Positions 27,101-35,967 of a stretch of DNA of 64,000 nt are shown one piece after another. Position numbers and translations under genes: made by a program. Source of the stretch: an uncultured SAR86 cluster bacterium (GTDB taxonomy: Bacteria; Pseudomonadota; Gammaproteobacteria; Magnimaribacterales; D2472); contig CACEAP010000001.1 in the NCBI GenBank assembly GCA_902557645.1, positions 248,001 through 312,000 of the forward strand. Direction: 5' to 3'. Within the stretch, counting starts at the first letter, position 1, and each line of letters begins with the position of its first letter. The notes beneath the pieces are model-generated. The model ran no database searches, was not told the origin of the DNA, and worked only from the letters and a program-made list of their open reading frames with translations.

Positions 27101-27984
27101 CTGCTGATTCAGAATTAAGTCTTATAAAGGAAGGATACTCAGGACTTTTTGCTAAAGACTCATTTGTTGATCCTGATGTAAGTAGTTTTAATATTAAATC
27201 TACAAAGCCAAAAGTGGCTATTTTAAGAGAGCAAGGTGTTAATGGACAGATGGAGATGGCTGCTGCTTTTCATTTAGCTGGCTTTGAAGCTGAAGATGTA
27301 CATATGCAAGATTTATTGGATGGATCTAAAAATATTAATAATTTTAATGGCATGGCTGTATGTGGCGGCTTTTCTTATGGAGATGTTTTGGGAGCGGGCG
27401 GCGGATGGTCAAAAACAATCTTATATAACTCAAAGATTAAAGATCAATTTAAAGAGTTTTTTCAAAAGGATTCTACTTTTACCCTTGGTGTTTGTAATGG
27501 TTGCCAAATGCTATCTAATATAAAATCTATAATACCTGGTGCAGATGCTTGGCCTAGATTTATTAAAAATTACTCTGATCAATTTGAAGCAAGACTTGTT
27601 CAAGTTGAAATTAAAAATAGTAACTCAGTATTACTAGACTCAATGAATGGTTGGCAAGTCCCAATTGCATCAGCTCATGGAGAAGGAAGGACGCTATTTA
27701 AAAATAATAAACAAGTTCAATCTTTAATATCTTCAAATCAAATTGCTATGCAATTTATTGACTCATCTGGACAGCCTACAGAAAAATATCCCTTAAACCC
27801 TAATGGTTCTATTGATGGTATAACTGGAATTACTGCTGCAAAGGGCAGAGTAACCATCATGATGCCGCATCCTGAAAGAGTTTTTAGAGCATCACAATTT
27901 TCTTGGAAACCAGATTCATGGAAAGAATTTTCACCATGGATGCAAATTTTTGTAAATGCTAAATTATTTAGCGATGGTTGTTAA
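24124..27984 (+). CDS. purL: Phosphoribosylformylglycinamidine synthase (large PurL)
   Basis: PurL converts FGAR to FGAM with ATP and glutamine, the fourth step of purine synthesis. The 1286-residue single-chain form (E. coli 1295) contains the N-terminal PurS-like part, two AIR-synthase-like halves (motifs [20 protein letters not shown] at ~289 and [12 protein letters not shown] at ~765), and a C-terminal class I amidotransferase with [10 protein letters not shown] (nucleophile Cys near 1125). It starts at GTG. It is divergent from the mltF-like gene, and its stop directly abuts the tail of the convergent Nudix gene. Confidence 0.97.
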   Translation: [1286 protein letters not shown]

Positions 27985-28521
27985 TTACCAGATAGTAATA
28001 TCTTCTTCTCTAAAGCTAAAATCCTTATTTTTATTATCTTCAATATAATATTCTAGAGTTTTTTTAACAGTGGGAAATGCTAGCTCGTCCCATAGTATTT
28101 CGGATTCACTGAATAATCTAACTTCTTCACTTTCTGATGTTGGGCCATAGTTATCATCTAATAGATCAGCAAGATAAAAAAAATGAATTTGATTTATATG
28201 AGGAAGGCTAAACATTGTATAAGGCATAATTATTTTAGCTTTCGAACCAGTCTCTTCTAAAGTTTCTCTTAAAGCTCCAGTACTAACAGTTTCAGCATTT
28301 TCCATAAATCCTGCTGGAAGAGTCCAAAAACCTTTACGAGGATGGATATTTCTTTTTGCCATGAGAATTTTATTGTCTCTAATACAAAGTGCACCAACCA
28401 CCATATTGGGGTTTGTGTAATGAATAGTTCCACAATCCTTGCATATATGACGTTTTAAATTGTCATCTTCAGGAATTTTAAATTCTAGATTCGAACTTCC
28501 GCAATTTGAGCAATATTTCAA
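27985..28521 (-). CDS. Nudix hydrolase with N-terminal zinc ribbon
   Basis: The protein has an N-terminal zinc ribbon (CSNCG and CKDCG) followed by a Nudix box: GFMENAETVSTGALRETLEE in the loop-helix, matching GX5EX7REUXEE. It therefore hydrolyses a nucleoside diphosphate linked to X, possibly ADP-ribose, NADH or FAD by analogy with zinc-ribbon Nudix proteins. I place the start at the TTG at 28519-28521, giving MKYCSNCG, the usual beginning for this family, with AGGT upstream and 178 residues. A longer frame from an ATG at 28593 (202 residues) would overlap the divergent gene by 21 bases and is less likely. Its stop touches that of purL. Confidence 0.83.
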   Translation of the reverse strand: MKYCSNCGSSNLEFKIPEDDNLKRHICKDCGTIHYTNPNMVVGALCIRDNKILMAKRNIHPRKGFWTLPAGFMENAETVSTGALRETLEETGSKAKIIMPYTMFSLPHINQIHFFYLADLLDDNYGPTSESEEVRLFSESEILWDELAFPTVKKTLEYYIEDNKNKDFSFREEDITIW

Positions 28522-28572
28522 TTTTCTACCTAAAACAAGATTATATAAGTCTAAAAAGTTAAACTTATCGTT

Positions 28573-29154
28573 ATGATCGATAGCATAAAGCAAAAGCTTG
28601 CAAAACTAAATCCTACTCAGTCTACTAATTTAAAAAAGGCTGGGGTTTTAATTGCTATTCTTTATTACGGCAGATACAAGACAGCCCCTTCAATCATTTA
28701 TACACAAAGATCAACCAAGGTATCTACGCATTCTGGAGAGGTAAGTTTTCCTGGTGGAATGATGGAAGATGAAGATCTAGATTTGTACCATACTGCATTA
28801 AGAGAGTCACAAGAGGAGATGGCTTTAGATCCAAAGCTAGTGGAGTTATTAGGAAGCTTAAATTTTTTGATATCTAGATTTGATATTGAAGTTAATCCTT
28901 ATGTAGCAATTATTACAGAGGAGCCAAACTTAACAGCAAATGAGGAGATACAAGAGATATTCGAAGTACCCATAGCCTACTTATTAGATAAAAAAAATAT
29001 GCAAACTCAGACATTCCAAAGAGATAAAATGCAACTAGAAATGCCTACTTGGTATTATAATGAACAAAAGATATGGGGCTTAACAGCTATGATTACTGCA
29101 GATTTGTTAAATACATGTTTTGATGCCGATATATCAACAGGGATTGTAAGATGA
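28573..29154 (+). CDS. Nudix hydrolase, CoA pyrophosphatase (NudL-like)
   Basis: The 193-residue protein carries the NudL/UPF0035 signature: [16 protein letters not shown] (~48-63), followed by the Nudix box with [11 protein letters not shown] (~75-85). E. coli NudL and relatives cleave CoA and its derivatives into 4'-phosphopantetheine and 3',5'-ADP. The N-terminal helix and the [12 protein letters not shown] region also fit. It overlaps the gamma-carbonic-anhydrase-like gene by 4 bases and is divergent from another Nudix gene, an odd pairing of two Nudix families back to back. Confidence 0.87.
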   Translation: MIDSIKQKLAKLNPTQSTNLKKAGVLIAILYYGRYKTAPSIIYTQRSTKVSTHSGEVSFPGGMMEDEDLDLYHTALRESQEEMALDPKLVELLGSLNFLISRFDIEVNPYVAIITEEPNLTANEEIQEIFEVPIAYLLDKKNMQTQTFQRDKMQLEMPTWYYNEQKIWGLTAMITADLLNTCFDADISTGIVR

Positions 29155-29663
29155 TTATTGAACTTGAGGGTAAAGTACTTCAAACTGAAAATGAAGATTT
29201 TTGGGTAGCACCCGATGCTAATGTTATTGGTGATGTTTATTTAGCCAAGGATGCTAGTGTATGGTTTAACTGCACTATTAGAGGGGATAATGAGCCTATT
29301 ACTATTGGAGAAGGTTCAAATGTTCAAGATGGAAGTATTATTCATACTGATCCAGGCTTTCCTTGTACAGTTGGTAAATTTGTTACGGTAGGTCATATGG
29401 CTATGCTGCATGGTTGTGAAATAGGCGATGGGACCCTTGTTGGCATAGGTTCAGTTATTCTTAATGGAGCAAAAATTGGTAAAAATTGTATTATAGGAGC
29501 CAAAGCACTTATAACAGAAAATATGGAAGTGCCAGATGGATCTATGGTTTTAGGTATGCCAGGAAAGATTAAAAAACAGCTTAGTGAAGAAGAGCAAACG
29601 ATGCCCTCAATCAACGCCCATTATTATATTGAAAACTATAAAAGATATAAAAATATAAAATAA
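29151..29663 (+). CDS. Gamma-carbonic anhydrase-like hexapeptide protein (YrdA/CaiE type)
   Basis: The 170-residue left-handed beta-helix protein has hexapeptide repeats ([20 protein letters not shown], then [16 protein letters not shown]). Three histidines in the positions of gamma-class zinc ligands ([15 protein letters not shown]) are present, and the QDGSIIH and RGD motifs are typical of the YrdA/PaaY group. Many of these have little or no carbonic anhydrase activity, or act as thioesterases. It overlaps the CoA pyrophosphatase start region by 4 bases and is 11 bases from alaS, so nudL-yrdA-alaS-lysC-pyrC may be one long transcript. Confidence 0.88.
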   Translation: MIIELEGKVLQTENEDFWVAPDANVIGDVYLAKDASVWFNCTIRGDNEPITIGEGSNVQDGSIIHTDPGFPCTVGKFVTVGHMAMLHGCEIGDGTLVGIGSVILNGAKIGKNCIIGAKALITENMEVPDGSMVLGMPGKIKKQLSEEEQTMPSINAHYYIENYKRYKNIK

Positions 29664-29674
29664 TATTCTCAATT

Positions 29675-32248
29675 ATGAATACTAAAGAGTTAAGACAGGC
29701 ATTTTTAGATTTTTATAAGTCAAAAGATCATACTATTGTCGATTCAAGTTCATTGGTTCCAATGAATGATGAAACTTTGCTATTTACAAATGCTGGTATG
29801 GTTCAGTTTAAGGATGTATTTCTTGGGACTGATAAACGTAAATACACAAGAGCTGTCACATCCCAACGATGTATAAGAGCTGGAGGCAAGCATAATGACT
29901 TAGAAAATGTTGGCTATACCCTGAGACACCACACATTTTTCGAAATGCTTGGTAATTTTAGTTTTGGTGATTATTTTAAAGAAGAAGCTATTGGATTTGC
30001 ATGGGAATTTCTTACAGATATTTTAAAAATTCCTGAGGACAAACTTTGGATTTCTGTATATCAAGATGATGACGAGGCTGCAAAAATATGGGAAGAGTCA
30101 ATCGGCATAAATCCTGCCAGGATAGTTCGCCTAGGCGACGAAGATAATTTTTGGTCAATGGGAGATACGGGCCCCTGCGGTCCTTGCTCAGAGATTTATT
30201 ATGATCATGGAGATCATATACCTGGAAGCCCTCCAGGGTCTGAAGGTGATGAAGGTGATAGATTTGTAGAGATATGGAATTTGGTCTTTATGCAATTTAA
30301 TAGAGATAACTCAGGCAATATGACTCAACTTCCAAAACCATCAGTTGATACTGGAATGGGATTAGAAAGAATATCTGCAGTTATGCAGGGAATAAATTCC
30401 AACTATGAAACTGATCTTTTTAAAAACCTAATCAAGGCATCAGAAAACTTATTAAAAGAAAAGGGTAATGTATCCCACAAAGTAATAGCTGATCATATTC
30501 GCTCTACAAGTTTCCTTATAGCCGACGGTGTGGTTCCAGAGAATGAAGGTAGAGGTTATGTATTAAGAAGGATTTTAAGAAGAGCAATTCGCCATGGTTA
30601 CACTATGGGCGCTAAAGAGCCCTTTTTAAATAAATTAGTCCCAACACTAGTTGAACTAATGTCAGACGCATACCCTTTATTGAAAGAAAATCAAACATCA
30701 ATTATTAAGACGATCAATGATGAGGAATTGAAGTTTTTTGAGACCTTAGAGAATGGAATCAAAATTCTTGATGAGGCTATTTTAAAAATTAAAGATAAAA
30801 CAATTCCAGGTGAAGTTATTTTTAAACTCCATGATACGTTTGGATTTCCATTTGATCTAACTGCAGATATAGCAAGGGAAAATAATTTATTGGTCGACAA
30901 AGACGGATTCAATAAATTCATGGCTAAACAAAAACAAACATCGAAAGCAGCAAGCAGCTTTACATCGAAACTTCCTGCCGCACCAGGCATTAAAGAAACA
31001 AATTTTCTAGGCTATGACTCTTTAGAAGCTAAAAGTAAAGTTATTGCTTTATGGGAGGGGCTTAAATCAGTAGATATTACTGAGACAACTAATGAAATTT
31101 TCTTCTCTACTGAAGAAACTCCATTTTATGCAGAGTCAGGTGGTCAGGTGGGAGATAGAGGTATCTTTTCATCTAAAACTTCTAGTGGTGCTATTATAGA
31201 TTGTAAGAAACAAGGAAAAGTATTTATTCACAAAGCAATCTTAGATACTGGTCCACTAAGTAAAAATGATGTTATTAATATGAGTGTAGAAAAAGATAAA
31301 AGACAAGCTGTTGCTATTCATCATTCAGCTACTCACTTAATGCATGCAGCCCTTAAGGAAATACTTGGTGATCATGTTCAGCAAAAAGGATCATTAGTAG
31401 ATGAGCATAAACTTAGATTTGATTTTTCACACGACAAACCTTTAACACCAGAAGAGATATCAAAGATAGAAAATATTGTGAACCATGAAATGTTAAATAA
31501 TCTTGAGGTAACAACTGAAATCATGGATTTAGATAAAGCTATTGAATCTGGAGCTCAAGCTTTATTTGGAGAGAAGTATGATGATGAGGTAAGAGTCCTA
31601 AGCATGGGAGCCAAAGCTTTCTCAGTAGAACTTTGTGGAGGCACGCATGTTGATAGAACTGGCGATATGGGTTTATTTATTATAATCAATCAATCTAGCG
31701 TCGCATCTGGTATTAGAAGAGTAGAAGCTCTATCTGGAAAGAGGGCGATAGAGTATCTAGAAGAGTTAAGATCAGTAAATAACTCAATTCAACAATTATT
31801 AAATTCATCACAAGATGATCTAGAGCAAAAGGTAAAAACTCTCTTAAGTGAAAATAAGAAATTAAAAAAAGGTGGAGTTCGGTCTACATCAATTGATATT
31901 GTTAACTCAGAAGTTTACAAAATCGATGATTGGCATTTATTAGTTGAACAAGTCAGTGTAGAAGATAATAAGCTGCTAAGAGGATTAGCAGATAAAAAGA
32001 AAGCAGAACTTAAAAGTGGAGTTGCAATCATTATAAATGTAATAGATAACAAGGTAGCTGTAGTCTGTGGCGTTACTGAAGATAGAACTTCAAATATTTC
32101 AGCTGGTGATGTTATAAAAGCTCTTACAGAATCTTTAGGCGGAAAAGGTGGAGGTAGACCAGATTTTGCACAAGGAGCTGGCCAAACAAATAATGTTAAT
32201 GAGTTCGTGACATCTATCACAGATATCGTAAAATCAGTCGCTAAATAA
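29675..32248 (+). CDS. alaS: Alanyl-tRNA synthetase
   Basis: AlaRS charges tRNA-Ala and edits mischarged Ser/Gly. The 857-residue protein (E. coli 876) has the class II catalytic core at the N terminus (FTNAGMVQFKDVFLG; RCIRAGGKHNDLENVG), the editing domain with zinc-like HHSATHLMHAAL (~548-559) and CGGTHVDRTGD (~661-671), and a C-terminal DHHA1/oligomerisation region ending GGKGGGRPDFAQGAG. It is followed by lysC as in E. coli, with 10 bases between. Confidence 0.97.
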   Translation: MNTKELRQAFLDFYKSKDHTIVDSSSLVPMNDETLLFTNAGMVQFKDVFLGTDKRKYTRAVTSQRCIRAGGKHNDLENVGYTLRHHTFFEMLGNFSFGDYFKEEAIGFAWEFLTDILKIPEDKLWISVYQDDDEAAKIWEESIGINPARIVRLGDEDNFWSMGDTGPCGPCSEIYYDHGDHIPGSPPGSEGDEGDRFVEIWNLVFMQFNRDNSGNMTQLPKPSVDTGMGLERISAVMQGINSNYETDLFKNLIKASENLLKEKGNVSHKVIADHIRSTSFLIADGVVPENEGRGYVLRRILRRAIRHGYTMGAKEPFLNKLVPTLVELMSDAYPLLKENQTSIIKTINDEELKFFETLENGIKILDEAILKIKDKTIPGEVIFKLHDTFGFPFDLTADIARENNLLVDKDGFNKFMAKQKQTSKAASSFTSKLPAAPGIKETNFLGYDSLEAKSKVIALWEGLKSVDITETTNEIFFSTEETPFYAESGGQVGDRGIFSSKTSSGAIIDCKKQGKVFIHKAILDTGPLSKNDVINMSVEKDKRQAVAIHHSATHLMHAALKEILGDHVQQKGSLVDEHKLRFDFSHDKPLTPEEISKIENIVNHEMLNNLEVTTEIMDLDKAIESGAQALFGEKYDDEVRVLSMGAKAFSVELCGGTHVDRTGDMGLFIIINQSSVASGIRRVEALSGKRAIEYLEELRSVNNSIQQLLNSSQDDLEQKVKTLLSENKKLKKGGVRSTSIDIVNSEVYKIDDWHLLVEQVSVEDNKLLRGLADKKKAELKSGVAIIINVIDNKVAVVCGVTEDRTSNISAGDVIKALTESLGGKGGGRPDFAQGAGQTNNVNEFVTSITDIVKSVAK

Positions 32249-32258
32249 TATTAGTCTC

Positions 32259-33473
32259 ATGTCAGAAATAATAGTTCAAAAATTTGGCGGTACCTCTGTT
32301 GGCTCAGACGAGCGCATTAATGCTGTTGCTAATATCATCAAAAAGGCAACAAAAGAAAATAAAGTTATTGTAGTTGTTTCTGCAATGAGCGGAGAGACAA
32401 ATAGATTAATAAAGCTTGCTAAGAGTTTTAGTGATAACCCAAACAGAAGAGAATTTGATGCATTGATTTCAACAGGAGAAAAAGTTAGCGCATCATTACT
32501 AGCAATGGCTTTAGAAGCCAATGGGGTAAAAGCTAAATCATTTTCAGCTTCACAAATATCTATGAAGACCACCAATCACCACTCAAAAGCAAGAATTGTT
32601 GACGTAGATGGTAAAAAAATACTATCGACTTTAAATGAGGGTATAGTTCCGATTATAACCGGATTTCAAGGTATTACTGAAAGTGGGGATGTTACAACTT
32701 TAGGACGCGGCGGCTCTGATACAACTGCTGTAGCAATTGCTGCTCAAGTTGATGCAACTAGATGTGATATTTATACTGATGTCGATGGTGTTTATACTAC
32801 TGACCCAAGAGTTGTACCCGAGGCAAAAAAGTTAGATTCCATAACTATGGAAGAAATGTTAGAAATGGCTGGACAAGGCGCAAAAGTGGTCCAAATAAGA
32901 GCAGTGGAATTTGCTAATAAATACAAAGTCCCTGTAAGGGTGCTCTCAAGTTTTGAAGAGGGTGAAGGTACGCTAATATCTCTAAAGGAGGGTAATATGG
33001 AAAATGCATTAATATCTGGAATAGCATTTAAAAAAGATCAAACAAAATTCACATTGCATAGTGTTGCTGATACTCCTGGAATTGCGCATAAGATTCTTGG
33101 ACCAGTTAATGATAAAGATATTAGTGTTGATGTGATTGTTCAAAATGTAAGTGTTAACGGCAAGACTGATTTTACTTTTACAGTTGATTCAGAAGAAGAG
33201 GAAAAAGTAAAATCTATTCTTGAAAACGAGAAGTCTGGATTAGATTATGCAGATTTATTAATTGATGCGAATATTGCTAAAGTCTCAGTTGTTGGGGCTG
33301 GGATGAGATCTCATGCAGGTATTGCAAGTAAGGCTTTTGAAGCTTTATCAAGTGAGGGTATTAATATTCAGGTGATAAGTACATCTGAAATAAAACTAAC
33401 ACTTGTTATAGAGGAAAAATACCTAGAACTTGCTGTAAGATCTTTACATAAGGCTTTCAACTTGGAGAAATAA
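32259..33473 (+). CDS. lysC: Aspartokinase (monofunctional, with ACT domains)
   Basis: It phosphorylates aspartate at the head of the lysine, methionine, threonine and diaminopimelate pathway. The 404-residue protein has the kinase motif KFGGTSVGS (~7-15), the FQGITESGDVTTLGRGGSDTTA region (~143) with the nucleotide and substrate loops, and two C-terminal ACT domains from ~260 (SGIAFKKDQTKFTLHSV; SVVGAGMRSHAGIASKAFEAL). Feedback control by lysine and/or threonine would be expected but cannot be assigned. In gammaproteobacteria csrA often follows; here the next gene is a dihydroorotase whose ATG overlaps the stop by one base. Confidence 0.96.
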   Translation: MSEIIVQKFGGTSVGSDERINAVANIIKKATKENKVIVVVSAMSGETNRLIKLAKSFSDNPNRREFDALISTGEKVSASLLAMALEANGVKAKSFSASQISMKTTNHHSKARIVDVDGKKILSTLNEGIVPIITGFQGITESGDVTTLGRGGSDTTAVAIAAQVDATRCDIYTDVDGVYTTDPRVVPEAKKLDSITMEEMLEMAGQGAKVVQIRAVEFANKYKVPVRVLSSFEEGEGTLISLKEGNMENALISGIAFKKDQTKFTLHSVADTPGIAHKILGPVNDKDISVDVIVQNVSVNGKTDFTFTVDSEEEEKVKSILENEKSGLDYADLLIDANIAKVSVVGAGMRSHAGIASKAFEALSSEGINIQVISTSEIKLTLVIEEKYLELAVRSLHKAFNLEK

Positions 33474-34807
33474 TGTACGACTTAATTCTAAAGAATTGCA
33501 ATATAGTAAATGAAAATACAATTATAGAATCTGATATCGCAATAAAAAATAATAGAATTGAATTAATTGCAAACTCTATAGACTCTGAAGCAAAAAATAT
33601 TGAGGATGTTCATGGTCGCTTTGTAATACCAGGCCTAATTGATGACCAAGTCCATTTTAGAGAGCCAGGATTGACTCATAAGGGTGATATTGCAACTGAA
33701 TCTAAAGCTGGTCTTGCAGGGGGTGTTACAAGTTATTTTGAAATGCCCAATGTCAATCCAACCACCACTACTAATGAAAATCTAACTAAAAAATTTGAAT
33801 TAGCTAGCACCAGATCGCTTTCTAATTATTCTTTTCACCTAGGTGGTAGTAATACAAACATAGAAGAAATAAAGCAAGTTGACATTAATCAAGCAGCAGC
33901 TCTTAAAGTTTTTATGGGTGCATCTACTGGTGAGATGTTGGTCGATAGTATAGATGCATTAGACGATATATTTCATTACTCACCATTAACTGTGGTTACT
34001 CATTGTGAAGATCCTCAGCGAGTTAAAGATAACGAAAAATTATTTTATGACAAATATGGCAGTGATTTATCAGCTGAACATCATCACCTAATCAGAGATG
34101 TTGAAAGTTGTTATTTATCTAGTTCATTAGCAGTTGATTTAGCAAAAAAATATGATGCTAATCTTCATGTTTTTCATTTAACTACTGCAAAGGAAATGGA
34201 TTTATTTTCTCCTGGACCTGTAGACAGAAAAAAAATTACAGCTGAAGTTTGTGTACATCATATGTACTTTAATGAGTCCTATTATGCTGAATTAGGTAAT
34301 CAAATTAAATGTAATCCTTCTATCAAAGACGAATCTGACAGACTTGCTCTAATTAAGGCGCTTAAAGAAGATAAAATAGATATTATTGCTTCAGATCATG
34401 CTCCTCATACTTGGGATGAAAAGATGATGAAGTATCAAGATGCTCCTGCGGGTTTGCCCTTGGTTCAACATGAACTCCAAATTTTAATGGATTTTTATAA
34501 TGAAGGCATTTTAAGTCTTGAAACTATTGTTGAGAAAACTAGCCATAATGTTGCTAAAAGATTTCAAGTTAAAGATAGAGGTTATATTCGTGAAGGTTAT
34601 TATGCTGATTTAGCAATCTTGGATATTGATAAATCTTATACTGTATCTGAAGAAAATATTTTGTATAAATGTGGTTGGTCTCCATTTGCAGGAAAAACAT
34701 TTAATTCATCAATATATATGACTATTGTTAATGGTCATATAGCTTTTCAAGATAATCAAATCAACCAAGACCTACCTTTTGGAATGCAAGTAGAATTCGA
34801 TAGATAA
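33473..34807 (+). CDS. pyrC: Dihydroorotase, QxH-type (class I)
   Basis: The 444-residue amidohydrolase closes carbamoyl-aspartate to dihydroorotate in pyrimidine synthesis. Features: GLIDDQVHFREPGLTHKGDI (from ~54), carboxylated-lysine motif ALKVFMGAS, metal motif VTHCED and SDHAPHTWDE near the C terminus. In most class I enzymes the first motif is HxH; here the first metal His is Gln (QVH). I recall the same DDQVHFREPG from Bacteroidetes dihydroorotases, so it is a known subtype rather than a defect. Its placement behind lysC, overlapping by one base, is unusual for a gammaproteobacterium. Allantoinase or hydantoinase are less likely. Confidence 0.88.
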   Translation: MYDLILKNCNIVNENTIIESDIAIKNNRIELIANSIDSEAKNIEDVHGRFVIPGLIDDQVHFREPGLTHKGDIATESKAGLAGGVTSYFEMPNVNPTTTTNENLTKKFELASTRSLSNYSFHLGGSNTNIEEIKQVDINQAAALKVFMGASTGEMLVDSIDALDDIFHYSPLTVVTHCEDPQRVKDNEKLFYDKYGSDLSAEHHHLIRDVESCYLSSSLAVDLAKKYDANLHVFHLTTAKEMDLFSPGPVDRKKITAEVCVHHMYFNESYYAELGNQIKCNPSIKDESDRLALIKALKEDKIDIIASDHAPHTWDEKMMKYQDAPAGLPLVQHELQILMDFYNEGILSLETIVEKTSHNVAKRFQVKDRGYIREGYYADLAILDIDKSYTVSEENILYKCGWSPFAGKTFNSSIYMTIVNGHIAFQDNQINQDLPFGMQVEFDR

Positions 34808-34852
34808 TTAGATATTTTTTATTTTCAAAGAGTTATAATCATCCATCATTTC

Positions 34853-34942
34853 GGAGAGTTGGCTGAGTGGTCGAAAGCGCCTCCCTGCTAAGGAGGTATA
34901 TGGGTAACTGTATCGAGGGTTCGAATCCCTCACTCTCCGCCA
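34853..34942 (+). tRNA. tRNA-Ser (GCT)
   Basis: A 90-base type II tRNA with long variable arm and encoded CCA. The acceptor is GGAGAGT with the matching ACTCTCC, discriminator G then CCA (34939-34942). Anticodon GCT is at 34887-34889, exactly positions 34-36, inside the stem CCTCC/GGAGG. The variable arm is around TATATGGGTAACTGTATC, and the T loop is GGTTCGAATCC. It reads AGC/AGT serine codons. A TATAAT at 34834-34839, 13 bases before the 5' end, is a likely -10. Confidence 0.97.
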
Positions 34943-35044
34943 GTAATTTATATCTAGTAAATAACTATAATATTTCTTTCATAAAAAGTTTTCTTTGTTA
35001 TATTTGAATGATAAAAATTTAATTAAAATGGAGAGAATCAAATA

Positions 35045-35842
35045 ATGAATAATTTTAAATACCCATCAATTTTTTCAATTACCGCGATGCTTATAATTGT
35101 AGGTTGTTCTAATAATTCGATGGATCAAGAAACTGCAAGCGCTGAAGCAGCGCCTGTTTCATACTATAACCAATTTTTACCTTGTGTAGCTGGGCCTGAT
35201 GCTTCACCAGAAAATATGAGAAAGTTAATTTCAGAATGGAATCAGCTTGAAGCTATGTCAGCTGACTTGGTATGGGCTGGAGGTTACGCACCTAAGGGTG
35301 AAAGTAATGGTCAGGATAATGGTTGGTGGGAACTTCAGTGGACTTCAAAAGAAGCAGCAGATGCTGGCTGGGAAGTATGGATGGCAAGCGAAGAAGCGCA
35401 AACTTGGGACATAAAAAATGATCCTATATTAGAATGTGACAATTCTGTTGTATCATCATGGACATTTACTGCACCTGGAGCAGAATCTCCAGATTTTGAT
35501 TTTAGTTATTTTGCAACTGAAACATATCCATGCAATCTAAATGATGGTAAATCAAGTGAAGATTTAATGGCTGTTGCTCAAAAATATGACAATTGGGTTG
35601 CAGAAAATGGGACAGCAGAAGCATATTTTTATGGCATCTATGAAGCTTTAGATGACGATGCTATGTTTGATTTTTTATGGTTAAATTTTCACCAGAGTTT
35701 TGATGGTCTAGATGCTGGAAATGCAAATTTTGCTGAAAATGGCGGAGATATGCAAGCAAGCTTTGATGAAGTGGCCACATGCAGAACACCAGATTTATAT
35801 GATAGCTATGAATTTAGAAATCTAATGTCAGAGGCTTCATAA
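35045..35842 (+). CDS. Lipoprotein with internally duplicated domain, unknown function
   Basis: Not a family I can name. A lipoprotein signal with Cys21 (MLIIVGCSNN) is followed by two ~105-residue repeats (about 39-145 and 155-258). Each begins with an aromatic/PC motif (YYNQFLPCVAGPDAS; YFATETYPCNLNDGKS), has a helix starting with Ser-Glu/Asp-(N/D)-(M/L), a Trp-rich strand, and ends with a cysteine about 75-90 residues later (LECDNS; ATCRTPD). Conserved cysteines could form one disulfide per repeat. The fold may be a ferredoxin-like dimeric barrel made within one chain. The gene has its own strong terminator, and its expression appears independent of neighbours. Confidence 0.75.
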   Translation: MNNFKYPSIFSITAMLIIVGCSNNSMDQETASAEAAPVSYYNQFLPCVAGPDASPENMRKLISEWNQLEAMSADLVWAGGYAPKGESNGQDNGWWELQWTSKEAADAGWEVWMASEEAQTWDIKNDPILECDNSVVSSWTFTAPGAESPDFDFSYFATETYPCNLNDGKSSEDLMAVAQKYDNWVAENGTAEAYFYGIYEALDDDAMFDFLWLNFHQSFDGLDAGNANFAENGGDMQASFDEVATCRTPDLYDSYEFRNLMSEAS

Positions 35843-35860
35843 TATAAACGTATCGCTTTT

Positions 35861-35894
35861 CAACCCATCATTAAATTGATGGGTTGATTTTTTT
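35861..35894 (+). terminator. Rho-independent terminator after lipoprotein
   Basis: A perfect 10-base stem (CAACCCATCA with TGATGGGTTG) encloses a 6-base loop and is followed by a run of seven T. It lies 18 bases after the lipoprotein stop and ends that transcript. Confidence 0.93.
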
Positions 35895-35967
35895 ATCTTA
35901 GTCTAGGAATACATCTATATATCTCTATACTATCCTTAATATTTTTTAATATAAAAGGAATTTCTAC

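Noticed and set aside
28522-28593. The long form of the zinc-ribbon Nudix protein
   Set aside because: It overlaps the start of the divergent CoA pyrophosphatase gene; the TTG start fits the family start and spacing better.
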